DNA from: Nocardia vinacea
GTDB taxonomy: Bacteria > Actinomycetota > Actinomycetes > Mycobacteriales > Mycobacteriaceae
DNA: 64,000 nt
Direction: 5' to 3'
Assembly (NCBI RefSeq): GCF_035920345.1
Contig: NZ_CP109149.1
Location: 1,674,001 to 1,738,000 of the forward strand
Shown here: piece after piece, positions 32,934 to 41,786 of the stretch
How positions within the stretch are numbered: position 1 is the stretch's first letter
How the letters are laid out: each line of letters begins with the position of its first letter
Program-made: the position numbers and the translations under genes
The notes under the pieces: model-generated
What the model was told of the DNA's origin: nothing
Seen by the model: the letters and a program-made list of their open reading frames with translations, nothing else
The model's database searches: none

Positions 32934-33388
32934 AGCACCACCACCGTAAGTGTTTCCGCGACACACGCGGGCTTGGCCTGTCCTTCGTTATCGATGGTCC
33001 AGCGGACGGTGAGCTGTGCCCGCGACTGTTCGACGCGCAGGTCCGCGATGGTCGCGGTGGCACGGATGCGGGTGCCCGAGCGGACCGCTGACGGGAAGCG
33101 GACAGTATTGCTGCCGTAGTTGATTCGGGCCGTGCCGAAGTCGAGGGCGTAGATATCGCGGCCGAGCAGCGGGATCGAAGAGAGCGTGAGGTAGCCGTGG
33201 GCGATGGTCGCGCCGTAGGGTCCGTTCGCGGCGCGCTGCGGGTCCACATGGATCCACTGGTCGTCGCCGGTGGCTTCGGCGAAGGCGTCGATCCGCGTCT
33301 GGTCGATCGTCAGCCACGGGCCCGGTCCGATGGATTCGCCGACCGCGGCACGCAGCTCGTCCAGCGAGGTGAATATGCGCTTGGTCAT
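32930..33388 (-). CDS. MaoC-like (R-specific) enoyl-CoA hydratase
   Basis: Single hot-dog domain of 152 aa. The hydratase motif FAEATGDDQWIHVDPQRA carries the catalytic Asp and His, followed by ATIAHGYLTLS in the hydratase-2 helix. It starts at ATG 33388, overlapping the thiolase stop by 4 bp; the open frame continues upstream only as a shadow of the thiolase. It hydrates a trans-enoyl-CoA between the dehydrogenase and SDR/thiolase steps encoded around it. Confidence 0.88.
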   Translation of the reverse strand: MTKRIFTSLDELRAAVGESIGPGPWLTIDQTRIDAFAEATGDDQWIHVDPQRAANGPYGATIAHGYLTLSSIPLLGRDIYALDFGTARINYGSNTVRFPSAVRSGTRIRATATIADLRVEQSRAQLTVRWTIDNEGQAKPACVAETLTVVVL

Positions 33389-34596
33389 GCCACCCTCTCG
33401 AAGATGGCCGCGAGGCCCTGTCCGCCACCTATACACATCGTTTCCAGACCGTAACGCAGTTCGCGCCGGTACATTTCGCGCGCGAGCGTCGCGAGCATTC
33501 GTCCGCCGGTGGCGCCCACCGGGTGACCGAGCGAGATGCCGGAGCCGTGCACATTCGTGCGTTCGAGATCCTGCTCGCCGAACTTCCACTCGCGCAGCAC
33601 GGCCAGGGCCTGGGCGGCGAACGCCTCGTTGAGTTCGATGAGGTCGATATCGGCGAGGGTGAGCCCGGCCCGGCTCAGCGCCGCCTCGGCCGCGGGTACC
33701 GGGCCGATGCCCATGATGTCGGGTCGCACTCCGGCCGCCGCCCAGGATTTGAGGGTGACCAGCGGGGTGAGCCCGAGTTGCTCGGCTTTGTCGCGCGTGG
33801 TGACCAGGCACATCGCGGCGGCGTCGTTCTGGCCGCTGGAATTGCCCGCCGTGACCGTGGCATCCGGATCGAGCCGTATGCGAATGGGTTTCAGCTTGGC
33901 GAGCGCCTCGAGGGTGGTGTCGGCGCGGGGGTGTTCATCGATCTCGATCCGATTGTCCGTACCTCGGGCGGACACAGTGACCGGGATGATCTGTTCTGCG
34001 CTTGCGCCGCTCTGCTGCGCCGCGACCGCACGTTGGTGCGACAGCACGGCGAGTCGGTCCTGCTCCACACGGGTGATGTCGTAGGTGCTGCGCAGATTCT
34101 CCGCGGTCTCCAACATGCCGCCGGGGACCGGATGATGTTGTCCGCCCGCCGTTTCGCGGCCGCGGACCAGACCGTCGTGCACCTGCACGCCCCCGCGGAC
34201 GCCGCCCCACCGCATATCGAGCGAATAGAACGCGGCATTGCTCATACTCTCTGCGCCACCCGCGACGACCACCTCGTTGGCGCCGCTCTGTACCTGCAGC
34301 ACGGCCTGGATGACGGCCTGCAGACCCGAACCGCACCGCCGATCGATCTGCATCCCGCCGACCGTGACGGGCAACCCGGCGTCCAGTGCGACCACGCGAC
34401 CGATCGCTGGGGCTTCGCTGTTCGGATAGCAGTGGCCGAGCACAACGTCCTCGATGAGGTCGGGCTCGATTCCGGTGCGCCGCAACAGACCTTGTAGTGC
34501 GGCGACGCCGAGCTCGACCGCGCTGAGCGATCTGAACGATCCACCGTAGCGTCCGATGGGGGTGCGGACGGGTTCGCAGATCACAACTTCACGCAT
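33385..34596 (-). CDS. Acetyl-CoA acyltransferase (thiolase)
   Basis: Complete thiolase of 403 aa: Cys88 in DRRCGSGLQA, NEAFAAQ, GHPVGATGGR and the C-terminal Cys in MCIGGGQG. It is distinct from the thiolase at 28508 (different loops around GGVRGGVQVHDG). It sits in the operon order SDR-SDR-thiolase-MaoC-dehydrogenase, which covers a complete beta-oxidation turn except ligation. Confidence 0.92.
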   Translation of the reverse strand: MREVVICEPVRTPIGRYGGSFRSLSAVELGVAALQGLLRRTGIEPDLIEDVVLGHCYPNSEAPAIGRVVALDAGLPVTVGGMQIDRRCGSGLQAVIQAVLQVQSGANEVVVAGGAESMSNAAFYSLDMRWGGVRGGVQVHDGLVRGRETAGGQHHPVPGGMLETAENLRSTYDITRVEQDRLAVLSHQRAVAAQQSGASAEQIIPVTVSARGTDNRIEIDEHPRADTTLEALAKLKPIRIRLDPDATVTAGNSSGQNDAAAMCLVTTRDKAEQLGLTPLVTLKSWAAAGVRPDIMGIGPVPAAEAALSRAGLTLADIDLIELNEAFAAQALAVLREWKFGEQDLERTNVHGSGISLGHPVGATGGRMLATLAREMYRRELRYGLETMCIGGGQGLAAIFERVA

Positions 34597-34649
34597 GGAA
34601 TTCGTCTCCAGGAGCAGGGAAATCGACGTCTCGGACCGGTCCGCCGCGG

Positions 34650-35378
34650 TTACATGAACCGTCCACCGGTCACTTCCAGGGTGGTGCCCGTCATGTAGGA
34701 GGACAGGTCGGAGGCGAGAAACAGCGCGACGTTCGCGACCTCGGTCGGCTCACCTGCGCGCGACATCGGAATCTCGGACATCTTCTGCGTCCAAACGTGT
34801 TCGGGCATCGCCAAGGTCATCGGCGAACGAATCAATCCGGGCTGGATCGCATTGACTCGCACACCATGTCCGGCCGTTTCCTTGGCGGCGGCCTTGGTCA
34901 GTCCGATGATGCCGGCCTTCGCGGCGGAGTAGTTGGTCTGACCGGCCATCCCGACCTTGCCCGAGAGCGAGGATATGTTCACGATGTTGCCGCGTCGGGC
35001 TTCCCGCATGATCGCCGCGGCCATCCTGGTGCCGTGCCAGGTGCCTTTGAGATGCACGGCGATCACCTCGTCGAAGTCCTCCTCGGACATCTTCCGCATG
35101 GAGGCGTCGCGGGTGATGCCCGCGTTGTTCACCATGATGTCCAGCGCACCGAATTCGGTGAGCGCCGTATCGAGTAGTGCCCCGATATCGGTTGCCTGCG
35201 TGACATCGCAGCGCACCGCACGCGAGACCTCATCGCCCAGAATGCGTTGTGTATCACCGGGATTCAGATCACCCACCACCACCCGCGCCCCGTGCAGCAC
35301 GAATGTTTCGGCGATGGCGAGTCCGATGCCCTGGGCGCCGCCGGTGACAACGGCGACGCGGCCTTCGAGTAGCGACAT
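34650..35378 (-). CDS. FabG-like SDR (3-hydroxyacyl-CoA dehydrogenase / ketoreductase)
   Basis: SDR of 242 aa with GGAQGIG cofactor loop, NNAG, Ser in SSLSGK and YSAAK, and the C-terminal [10 protein letters not shown] ending typical of FabG-like enzymes. ATG 35378 follows AAGGACAT; the longer frame to 35486 is a shadow of the neighbouring SDR. It probably oxidises a 3-hydroxyacyl-CoA for the thiolase encoded 53 bp downstream. Confidence 0.88.
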   Translation of the reverse strand: MSLLEGRVAVVTGGAQGIGLAIAETFVLHGARVVVGDLNPGDTQRILGDEVSRAVRCDVTQATDIGALLDTALTEFGALDIMVNNAGITRDASMRKMSEEDFDEVIAVHLKGTWHGTRMAAAIMREARRGNIVNISSLSGKVGMAGQTNYSAAKAGIIGLTKAAAKETAGHGVRVNAIQPGLIRSPMTLAMPEHVWTQKMSEIPMSRAGEPTEVANVALFLASDLSSYMTGTTLEVTGGRFM

Positions 35379-35400
35379 GGATATGTCCTTTTGGCTGAGC

Positions 35401-36222
35401 TCAGTATTGAGTGGATCCGAGGTCGACCGATATCTGGGCGGCCGTGATGAAGCGCGCTTCGTCGCTGGCCAGCCAGCACACGGCATTGGATACGTCCTCC
35501 GGCTCGGCGACCCACGCCGGGAGGAACGGTGTGGTCATATGCGCCAGTTGCGGATTGGATTCGAACGCCCGGCCCAGCGCGGTGATCATGTCACCGCTGC
35601 CCATGGGGGTATTGACCGCACCCGGGTGCACGCTGTTCACGCGGATGTCGTGTTTGCCGAGTTCGGCCGCCAGTGATCGGGCCATTCCGGTGATGGCGTG
35701 CTTGCTGGCCGTGTAATGCACCATGAACGGCTGCATCTTCACACCCGCGGCGGAGCTGATCAAGATAATGGATCCCCCGCGGCCGCCGTCGACAATGTGC
35801 TGGGCGCCTGCGACGACGGTATTCCAGGTTCCGATGACATTGACGTCGATGACGTCGCGGAAGGATTCAGGAGTTATCGCATCCCAGCTTTCGGGGATGC
35901 AGATTCCGGCGTTGGCGACAATCGTGTCGAGGCGACCCAGGGTGTCGACGCCCTCGTTCACGGCCTTGCGTAATCCGTCCAGGTCCCGGATATCGACAGT
36001 GGAGGCGAGTATCCGGCGGCCGGTCGCTTCGACCAGCCGCACTGTCTCGGCGAGATCGTCGGGGGTTGCCGAATCGTAGGGAACCGCCGGCGGGAGTGGT
36101 CCCGCCACGTCGACGGCGATGATGTCGGCGCCTTCGGTCGCCATGCGCACCGCATGCGCGCGGCCCTGACCTCGCGCTGCGCCGGTTATGAACGCCACCT
36201 TATCCGTGAGTCGGCTGGTCAC
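35401..36222 (-). CDS. Mycofactocin-coupled type SDR oxidoreductase
   Basis: Second SDR of the mycofactocin-associated type, 273 aa from GTG 36222 with AAAGGAGAG in front. [12 protein letters not shown] lies at 15-26, VDVAGPLP is followed by the characteristic [16 protein letters not shown] insertion, and the active site is S (ISSAAG) and YTASK. It opens the leftward operon under site J. With the protein at 27235 it gives two alcohol oxidations that may feed mycofactocin rather than free NAD. Confidence 0.87.
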   Translation of the reverse strand: MTSRLTDKVAFITGAARGQGRAHAVRMATEGADIIAVDVAGPLPPAVPYDSATPDDLAETVRLVEATGRRILASTVDIRDLDGLRKAVNEGVDTLGRLDTIVANAGICIPESWDAITPESFRDVIDVNVIGTWNTVVAGAQHIVDGGRGGSIILISSAAGVKMQPFMVHYTASKHAITGMARSLAAELGKHDIRVNSVHPGAVNTPMGSGDMITALGRAFESNPQLAHMTTPFLPAWVAEPEDVSNAVCWLASDEARFITAAQISVDLGSTQY

Positions 36223-36318
36223 TTGCTCTCCTTTGCCTGCGGCGTCGTATGCGGATGGATCATATCCGCGAGCGGAGAACCGGCCTCTCGTTACCGTATC
36301 GCCGATCCACCGAAATAT

Positions 36319-36339
36319 ATATCGTATTGTCTATCGTAA
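36319..36339. promoter_or_regulatory. Operator-like inverted repeat, site J
   Basis: Arms ATATCGTA and TATCGTAA around TTGTC, centrally placed between the divergent SDR operon (start 36222) and the dehydrogenase at 36394. Weaker than sites A, N and P. Confidence 0.45.
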
Positions 36340-36393
36340 GTGCAACGGTAGCCTAGTGGAGGCTGCCCCGCGGATCGAGTGAGGAGTGCGCGC

Positions 36394-37203
36394 ATGTCGC
36401 AGGTCATCGGGTTTGTCGGTGCGGGACAAATGGGCGAACCGATGGTGGTTCGACTGGTGCGGGCCGGCTATCGGGTGGTGGTCTACGCGCGCCGTGCACC
36501 GGTGCGGGAACGTTTGCGCGCATGCGGTGCGGAGGTGGTGGATTCGGCCGCCGCGGCGGCCGCGGCCGCCGACATCGTGATCGTCTGCGTGTTCTCCGAC
36601 GCGCAATTGGTCGAGATCGTAGGCGGCCCCGACGGCGTATTGGCGGCAGCGGGCCTGGATACGGTCGTGGTGTCGCATACGACGGGCGCGGTGTCGACGG
36701 TAATGGATTTGGCCGCAACGCATCCGGACGGGCCGGTGCTGTTGGACGGGCCGGTGAGCGGTTCGGCGGAAGATATCGCTGCGGGGAAGTTGACGGTGCT
36801 GCTGGGTGGTCCGGCGTTAGCGGTGGAAGCGGCGCGCCCGGTGCTCGAGGCCTATGCCCGAACGATTGTCGTCACGGGTGGGCTCGGCAGCGCATTGGCC
36901 GTGAAACTGGTGAACAACGCCCTATTTGCCGCGAATGCGCAGTTGGTGGCGCTCGCCGCGGAGGTGGGCAGGCGATTGGGCATCGAGGACAACGATTTGC
37001 TGGATGCGCTGGCGGCGTGCAGCGGCAACAGCTACGCGGCGACTTCGATTCGGCGCACCGGGGGATTCCCGAAATTCGAGCAGCTGGCAGCACCTTTCCT
37101 GCGCAAGGACGTGGCGGCGTGTGTCGCCGCGACATCCGATCTCGGCGTCGATCTCGGCCTGCTCGGCACCGTCATCGCCGCCGGTCCGTTCGATCTCGGC
37201 TGA
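36394..37203 (+). CDS. 3-Hydroxyisobutyrate dehydrogenase-like NAD(P) oxidoreductase
   Basis: A 269-aa member of the beta-hydroxyacid dehydrogenase family: GFVGAGQMGEPM nucleotide loop at 6-17, DGPVSGSAEDI substrate loop, and the KLVNNALFAAN helix carrying the catalytic Lys. The N-terminal domain is a Rossmann fold and the C-terminal one all-helical. ATG 36394 follows GTGAGGAGTG. It could oxidise a branched 3-hydroxy acid or reduce a succinic-semialdehyde-like product released during side-chain loss. Confidence 0.85.
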   Translation: MSQVIGFVGAGQMGEPMVVRLVRAGYRVVVYARRAPVRERLRACGAEVVDSAAAAAAAADIVIVCVFSDAQLVEIVGGPDGVLAAAGLDTVVVSHTTGAVSTVMDLAATHPDGPVLLDGPVSGSAEDIAAGKLTVLLGGPALAVEAARPVLEAYARTIVVTGGLGSALAVKLVNNALFAANAQLVALAAEVGRRLGIEDNDLLDALAACSGNSYAATSIRRTGGFPKFEQLAAPFLRKDVAACVAATSDLGVDLGLLGTVIAAGPFDLG

Positions 37204-37250
37204 CGCCGAAGCGGCCGGATGCCAACGCGCGGCGGCCGCGAGCGGATCCG

Positions 37251-37628
37251 CTACTCGACGATGCCCGCGGTGCTGGGTTTGCGACTGTGTCGCATGATCA
37301 GCGCGATGACGAACGCGACCAGCACCGACCCCGCCATCGTCCAGAAGGTGAGCACATACGCGCGGTCGGTGAATACTTGCGGGATCGGCTGTTCGACCGA
37401 ACGCCCGACCGCATTGATGTGTGCGACGACCGGATTCTCCGATTGGAAGGCTGCCATGATCGCCGTTCCGATCGCACCGCCCAGGTTCAATGCGACACCG
37501 AGCATTCCGGAGCCGATGCCCTGCTGGTCCTCGGGCAGCGCGTCGACCATCAAGATCGCCGCGGCTGCGTAGAAGAAGGCGAAACCGATCCCGAATACCG
37601 CACTGAGCTCGGTTGACATGGTGGCCAT
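37251..37628 (-). pseudogene. MFS transporter, C-terminal fragment
   Basis: Only the last about 125 residues of a major-facilitator permease are present: AVFGIGFAFFYAAAAILM, QGIGSGMLGVALNLGGAIGTA and a final TM helix VLTFWTMAGSVLVAFVIAL, ending in a basic tail. A whole transporter needs 400-500 aa and 12-14 helices. The upstream sequence to 37718 is not a transporter. It is a truncation remnant, though a short membrane protein could still be made from ATG 37628 or 37619. Confidence 0.65.
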
Positions 37629-37733
37629 CAGGCCTCCTGGGAATCGAACTGTCATGGGTCGCGGGTGAGCACCCGTGGCGAACAAGCCGGTCCCGATACT
37701 TGGTCGGGCGGCGCGCATTCGATGTAGAGAGTA

Positions 37734-37754
37734 TTACTGTTGCATATTCGGTAT
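37734..37754. promoter_or_regulatory. Operator-like inverted repeat, site K
   Basis: Arms TTACTGTT and TTCGGTAT, 5 bp apart, between the MFS fragment and the nitronate-monooxygenase fragment. Both neighbouring genes are broken, so the site may be a relic of an older operon. Confidence 0.45.
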
Positions 37755-37809
37755 GGTCGATTTACAGACTTGTCCGTACTTGTTCGATGGGTAGAAAGTG
37801 AAGTGCAGG

Positions 37810-38349
37810 ATGACCAACGAAGCTGTGGCGGAGTTTCTGGACCGCTTCCGCATCCCGCTCATCGCCGCGCCGATGACGGGGGTATCCGGCCTGGAGTTGG
37901 CCGTGGCGGCGGCCGATAGCGGTATCGGAGCCTCGTTTCCGGTGCACAACGCGGCGTCACCCGCCGAGGTCGACCGATGGCTGCAGCATCTCGAGCAGCG
38001 CGCGGGTCTGGTGATCCCCAACCTCGTCGTGCACCGGACGAATGCCCGGCTGGCAGCCGACCTCGACGTCATCACCGCCCATCGGGTACCCGCCGTCATC
38101 ACCAGCGTCGGGTCGCCCGTCCATGTCGTCGGACCGCTGCACGACGCCGGTGTGCTGGTCTTCTCCGATGTGGCATCCCTGCGTCATGTCGAGCGCGCGA
38201 TCGCCGCGGGTGTCGACGGGCTCGTGCTGCTCACCGCGGGCGCGGGCGGGCATTCGGCCCCCGTGGAACGCGCCCGATCCGATCGGGTATGCACTCGGTA
38301 TCGCTGCCGGGCTCGATGTTGCCGCGCTCGTTGTCTTCGACCTGGCTGA
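37810..38349 (+). pseudogene. Nitronate monooxygenase (2-nitropropane dioxygenase-like), truncated
   Basis: The first about 155 residues follow the FMN-binding TIM barrel of the NMO family: RIPLIAAPMTGVSGLELAVA, ITSVGSPVHVV and GVDGLVLLTAGAGGHS. After GGHS the frame turns into Arg/Cys-rich sequence and stops at 38349, whereas full members run to 320-350 aa. A second frame (to 38463) has a plausible GYALGIAAGLDVAALVVFDL stretch that does not match the missing barrel. I read this as a 3' deletion joined to unrelated DNA. Confidence 0.65.
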
Positions 38350-38463
38350 CGTCAACGATCAACCGGCGCGGGTATGCGAGGACTTCGATCTCGAAACCGT
38401 CTGTCCCGCAACCACTTGGGCCCGGACGGCGCGCCCGGGACCGTGTGCGGTGGGTGCGGCGTG

Positions 38464-38805
38464 ATGAACCAGCAACTCGTCTTCACCCTGCCGCAGATCT
38501 GCGAGTACGCGGATATCGAGCTGGCCCACGCACTAATGCGCAGGCACCGTACCTGCAGGCGTCATCGGTGCGTGTGGAAGGCTGCGGCGTACTACACACT
38601 GATGGACGCCGGACGGCTCGTCCCGCAAACGGTGACGCCGCGCGAGCGGGCCGTCGCCCGGGGGATTGCGTTCCCTCCGTTGGACTGCGAGCCGCTCGCC
38701 CCGGGTGGGCCGACCCTGCGCACATTGCACGAGGTGCTGGACAAGCTCAACGAACTGGCGTCGCCGGTCCCGGGCCTGGGCGGGAACGATCGCGGCATCG
38801 ACTGA
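38464..38805 (+). CDS. Hypothetical protein (orphan operon gene 1)
   Basis: A 113-aa frame from ATG 38464. It has a basic central part (RRHRTCRRHRC) with two cysteines and a C-terminal helix (TLHEVLDKLNELA). No domain is recognised. It is followed closely by two more small frames in the same direction, the kind of short-gene cluster common in Nocardia-like genomes near mobile DNA. Confidence 0.5.
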   Translation: MNQQLVFTLPQICEYADIELAHALMRRHRTCRRHRCVWKAAAYYTLMDAGRLVPQTVTPRERAVARGIAFPPLDCEPLAPGGPTLRTLHEVLDKLNELASPVPGLGGNDRGID

Positions 38806-38824
38806 CACTTCGACGGGGTCCGCA

Positions 38825-39079
38825 ATGAGCGAGCATCGCACCGAGGTCGACGGCTGGCGGGCGGACTGGCGGATCGGCCGCCACCGCATCCGAATAATGA
38901 TGGTACGCAACCTATCCGAATCGCAACCGTTGCTGTCCGCCGCGATACCTGCTGTCGCACCCGACTTGGTCGAGCTGCGCGAGCGGTTCCCGGAACTCTC
39001 GCGGCTATGGGACTCGATCCGGCATGAGTACTGGGTTGAATGCTTTGTCCCCCAAGAACATTCACAGGGAACGATCTAG
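38825..39079 (+). CDS. Hypothetical protein (orphan operon gene 2)
   Basis: An 84-aa frame from ATG 38825, 19 bp after the previous stop. The N-terminal half is basic (RADWRIGRHRIRIMM) and the C-terminal half acidic (LVELRERFPELSRLWDSI). No domain recognised. Position and direction suggest co-transcription with the frames on either side. Confidence 0.5.
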   Translation: MSEHRTEVDGWRADWRIGRHRIRIMMVRNLSESQPLLSAAIPAVAPDLVELRERFPELSRLWDSIRHEYWVECFVPQEHSQGTI

Positions 39080-39094
39080 CGAAAGGGGTATCCG

Positions 39095-39265
39095 GTGACT
39101 TCCGATCCGGAATCGGCCCGAGTGCAACAGCTCGCGAGTCGGGCCGCACGAGCGGGCTACCTGCTGGTGCGCGATCAAGGCTGGACTCTGCTCGACGCGG
39201 AAGACGGCGAAGCGCTGTATTCCACAGCGTCCCTGGACCTCATCGAGCAATGGCTGTCCCAATGA
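39095..39265 (+). CDS. Small hypothetical protein (orphan operon gene 3)
   Basis: A 56-aa frame from GTG 39095 with GAAAGGGG just upstream, ending at TGA 39263-39265. It reads as a normal small protein (ARAGYLLVRDQGWTLLDAED followed by a C-terminal helix). The reading frame begins 15 bp after gene 2. Function unknown. Confidence 0.55.
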   Translation: MTSDPESARVQQLASRAARAGYLLVRDQGWTLLDAEDGEALYSTASLDLIEQWLSQ

Positions 39266-39293
39266 CACATCCGACAGTCACCTGCCACCGCGC

Positions 39294-39342
39294 GCCGACA
39301 ATTCGGGTCGCTGATAACTGTCCGACAATTCGAGTCGACGGC
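39294..39342. repeat. Short direct repeat around CCGACAATTCG
   Basis: Two near-identical copies of CCGACAATTCGGGTCG / CCGACAATTCGAGTCG, about 30 bp apart, lie between the small genes and the Rpn-type nuclease. Function unknown; possibly a regulatory or insertion relic. Confidence 0.4.
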
Positions 39343-39442
39343 CTAGACGGTCCGGGCGGAGCAACCCGGGTCGTGGATCGCGCTGGCGTGCAACGTCGTT
39401 CGCCCGACCGCAGTGTCGGTGGGCGGTAGTACGGTGCGCCAC

Positions 39443-40429
39443 ATGGCCGCGAACCCGTCGAACCCGTCGAACCCACACGACGCCTACTTCCGCAATGTGC
39501 TCGGCCGCCCCGCCGAGGCGGCCTCGGAACTACGTCTGGTTTTGCCGAAGGAGATTGTGGCGCGCCTGGATTGGGCCACGCTCGAGGTGCAGTCGGGTAC
39601 GTTCGTGTCCGATGAGTTGCGGTCCCGCCAGAGTGACCTACTGTTCCGGACCCGCCTCGACGGTCGCGACGCGTTCGTCTATATCTTGTTGGAGCATCAG
39701 AGCCGCAGTGACAATCTGATGCCGTTCCGGATGCTCGAATACGTCGTGAACATCTGGAGCCATTACCTGCGCTCGCAGCCCGATGCTCGATTGTTGCCGC
39801 CGATCATTCCGGTTGTCGTTCATGTCGGCCCGAACGGATACCGGTGGACGGCACCGATGGACGTGGCGGATCTGATCGATGCCGACGTCGACGCGCGGGC
39901 AGCGCTCGGGGATTACCTGCCGCGGATGCGGTACGTACTCGATGATGTCAATGCCGTCGATCTGCTCGTACTACTGCGACGACCTATGACACCCGCGGCG
40001 AAGGTCATGCTCTGCCTGCAGAAGATTGTGTCGGGCAACCCCGACCTGGTCGCGCAACTGTTGCTCCTCCGCCCCGAACTTCGGGCCATTATCGCAGGTC
40101 CAGGCGGGAAACAGGCCTTCAGGGCCATTGTGAAGTACATTTTGTTCGTCGGTGATATAGATGCCGACGACCTCGATCCCCTCACCGATCAGCTCGGGCC
40201 TGAAGCCAAGGAGGTCATCGTGACTACCGCTGACAAGTTGCGCGCAGAAGGTGAAGCGCGTGGTGAAGCGCGCGGGCGGGCGGCGACGTTGATCGAGCTG
40301 TTGACCTTGAAGTTCGGTCGGCTGCCTGCGTCGGTGGAGCAGGCTATATGGGATGGCGGGTTGGAGCAGCTGAAGGTGTGGAGCGCGCGGGTGCTCACGG
40401 CGAGCAGTCTGGACGACGTACTGGCCTGA
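39443..40429 (+). CDS. Rpn-family (PD-(D/E)XK) recombination-promoting nuclease
   Basis: A 328-aa Rpn/YhgA-like protein. The nuclease core shows HDAYFRNVLGRP at the start, then SDLLFRTRL and ILLEHQS carrying the Asp and the ExQ of the PD-(D/E)XK site, followed by the usual FRMLEYVVNIW helix. The C-terminal tail has a RAEGEARGEARGRA charged repeat followed by the LTLKFGRLP motif. ATG 39443 follows the NPSNPSNP-coding microrepeat. These proteins are horizontally mobile and act in RecA-independent DNA breakage; the location among gene fragments fits a rearrangement-prone spot. Confidence 0.85.
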   Translation: MAANPSNPSNPHDAYFRNVLGRPAEAASELRLVLPKEIVARLDWATLEVQSGTFVSDELRSRQSDLLFRTRLDGRDAFVYILLEHQSRSDNLMPFRMLEYVVNIWSHYLRSQPDARLLPPIIPVVVHVGPNGYRWTAPMDVADLIDADVDARAALGDYLPRMRYVLDDVNAVDLLVLLRRPMTPAAKVMLCLQKIVSGNPDLVAQLLLLRPELRAIIAGPGGKQAFRAIVKYILFVGDIDADDLDPLTDQLGPEAKEVIVTTADKLRAEGEARGEARGRAATLIELLTLKFGRLPASVEQAIWDGGLEQLKVWSARVLTASSLDDVLA

Positions 40430-40463
40430 GTGGGGTTTCCACACCGGTCGCGCTGTCGACGCA

Positions 40464-41648
40464 TTACTGCCCGCGCTGGGCGTTCTTGACGAGTCCGCCG
40501 CCGATGATCAGTCGCTGGATCTCACTGGTGCCCTCGTACAGTCGCAGTAGCCGGACATCGCGGTAGATGCGTTCGACGGCCACGTCACGCATATAGCCGG
40601 TGCCGCCGTGCACCTGTACTGCCAAATCGGCGACATTGCCCGCCATTTCGGTGCAGTACAGCTTCGCGACCGAGGGTGCGATGCGCCGGTCCTCGCCCGC
40701 GACCCAGCTGCGCGCGGCATCGCGGACCAGTGCCCGGCCCGCCATGACTCCGGTCTGCATGTCGGCGAGCATGGCCTGCACCAATTGGAACTGTCCGATC
40801 GCAGTGCCGCCCTGAGTGGCCGTCGCGGCGTAGGCCACCGACTCGTCGAGGGCGCGTTGCGCGGCGCCGACCGCGAGCGCGGCGATATGGATCCGGCCAC
40901 GGGCCAGCGAGGTCATCGCCGCGCGATAGCCGATATCCTCGCTGCCGCCGACCAGCGCCTCGGGTCCGACGCGCACATCCTGGAATCGCACCTCCGCCGT
41001 CCACGCGCCCTCCTGGCCCATCTTGCGGTCCTTGGGCCCGACCTCGACGCCGGGGGAGTCGGCGGGGACGAGGAATACCGCGATCCCGGCGCCGTTTTCG
41101 TCGGCGGGGCGGGTGCGCGCGAAGGCGACGAACAGATCCGCCACCGGAGCGTTGGTGATGAATCGCTTCTCGCCGTTGATGATCCAGTCCGCCCCGGCGC
41201 GGACTGCCGTACTCCGCAACGATGCCGGATTGGAGCCCGCCCCGGATTCGGTGAGTGCGAACGAGGCCACCACTTCTCCGGAGGCGATGCGCTCGAGCCA
41301 CCCCGACTTCTGTTCCTCGGTGCCGAATCCGACCAGTACCTGGCCCGCGATCCCGTTATTGGTGCCGAACATCGACCGCAACGCGAGCGTGGTGTAGCCG
41401 AACTCCATCGCCAACTCGACGTCCTGCGCGAGATCGAGGCCGAGCCCACCCCATTGCTGGGGTATGGCGTAGCCGAAAAGCCCCATCGCCTTGGCCTGTT
41501 CGACGATCTCGTCGGGCATCCGGTTCTCTTCGGCGATCTCGCGCTCCCGCTGGACGACGACGGTCCGGACGAACTTCCTGGTCTGGGCCAGGATTTCGCG
41601 GAAATCCTCCGGTGCGACCGCATCGACGCCGGTGGAAGAACTCGTCAT
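40464..41648 (-). CDS. Acyl-CoA dehydrogenase
   Basis: Full-length acyl-CoA dehydrogenase of 394 aa: YAIPQQWGGLGLD, FALTESGAGSNPAS, WIINGEKRFITNAP, and RLYEGTSEIQRLI near the C-terminus with the catalytic Glu of the MCAD type. ATG 41648 follows AGGAGGCC. It is divergent from the DoxX-ligase pair, with site L in the gap, so the three are probably co-regulated. Confidence 0.9.
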   Translation of the reverse strand: MTSSSTGVDAVAPEDFREILAQTRKFVRTVVVQREREIAEENRMPDEIVEQAKAMGLFGYAIPQQWGGLGLDLAQDVELAMEFGYTTLALRSMFGTNNGIAGQVLVGFGTEEQKSGWLERIASGEVVASFALTESGAGSNPASLRSTAVRAGADWIINGEKRFITNAPVADLFVAFARTRPADENGAGIAVFLVPADSPGVEVGPKDRKMGQEGAWTAEVRFQDVRVGPEALVGGSEDIGYRAAMTSLARGRIHIAALAVGAAQRALDESVAYAATATQGGTAIGQFQLVQAMLADMQTGVMAGRALVRDAARSWVAGEDRRIAPSVAKLYCTEMAGNVADLAVQVHGGTGYMRDVAVERIYRDVRLLRLYEGTSEIQRLIIGGGLVKNAQRGQ

Positions 41649-41690
41649 GACATGGCCTCCTGGTTGATCGCTCGGCTGGTGTATATACCA

Positions 41691-41711
41691 TTACTGTAAT
41701 ACCAGCGGTAT
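41691..41711. promoter_or_regulatory. Operator-like inverted repeat, site L
   Basis: Left arm TTACTGTA and weaker right arm AGCGGTAT, 5 bp apart. ATTAC-T-GTAAT at 41690-41700 and TAATACGGTATT nearby add further symmetry. Located between the divergent dehydrogenase and DoxX genes. Confidence 0.45.
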
Positions 41712-41786
41712 GTAATACGGTATTGTCTGGGATCCGGTCGCGCGGGCCGGGTGCCAGACCTTCGTTCTCGATGTGTGGGTGCTGCG

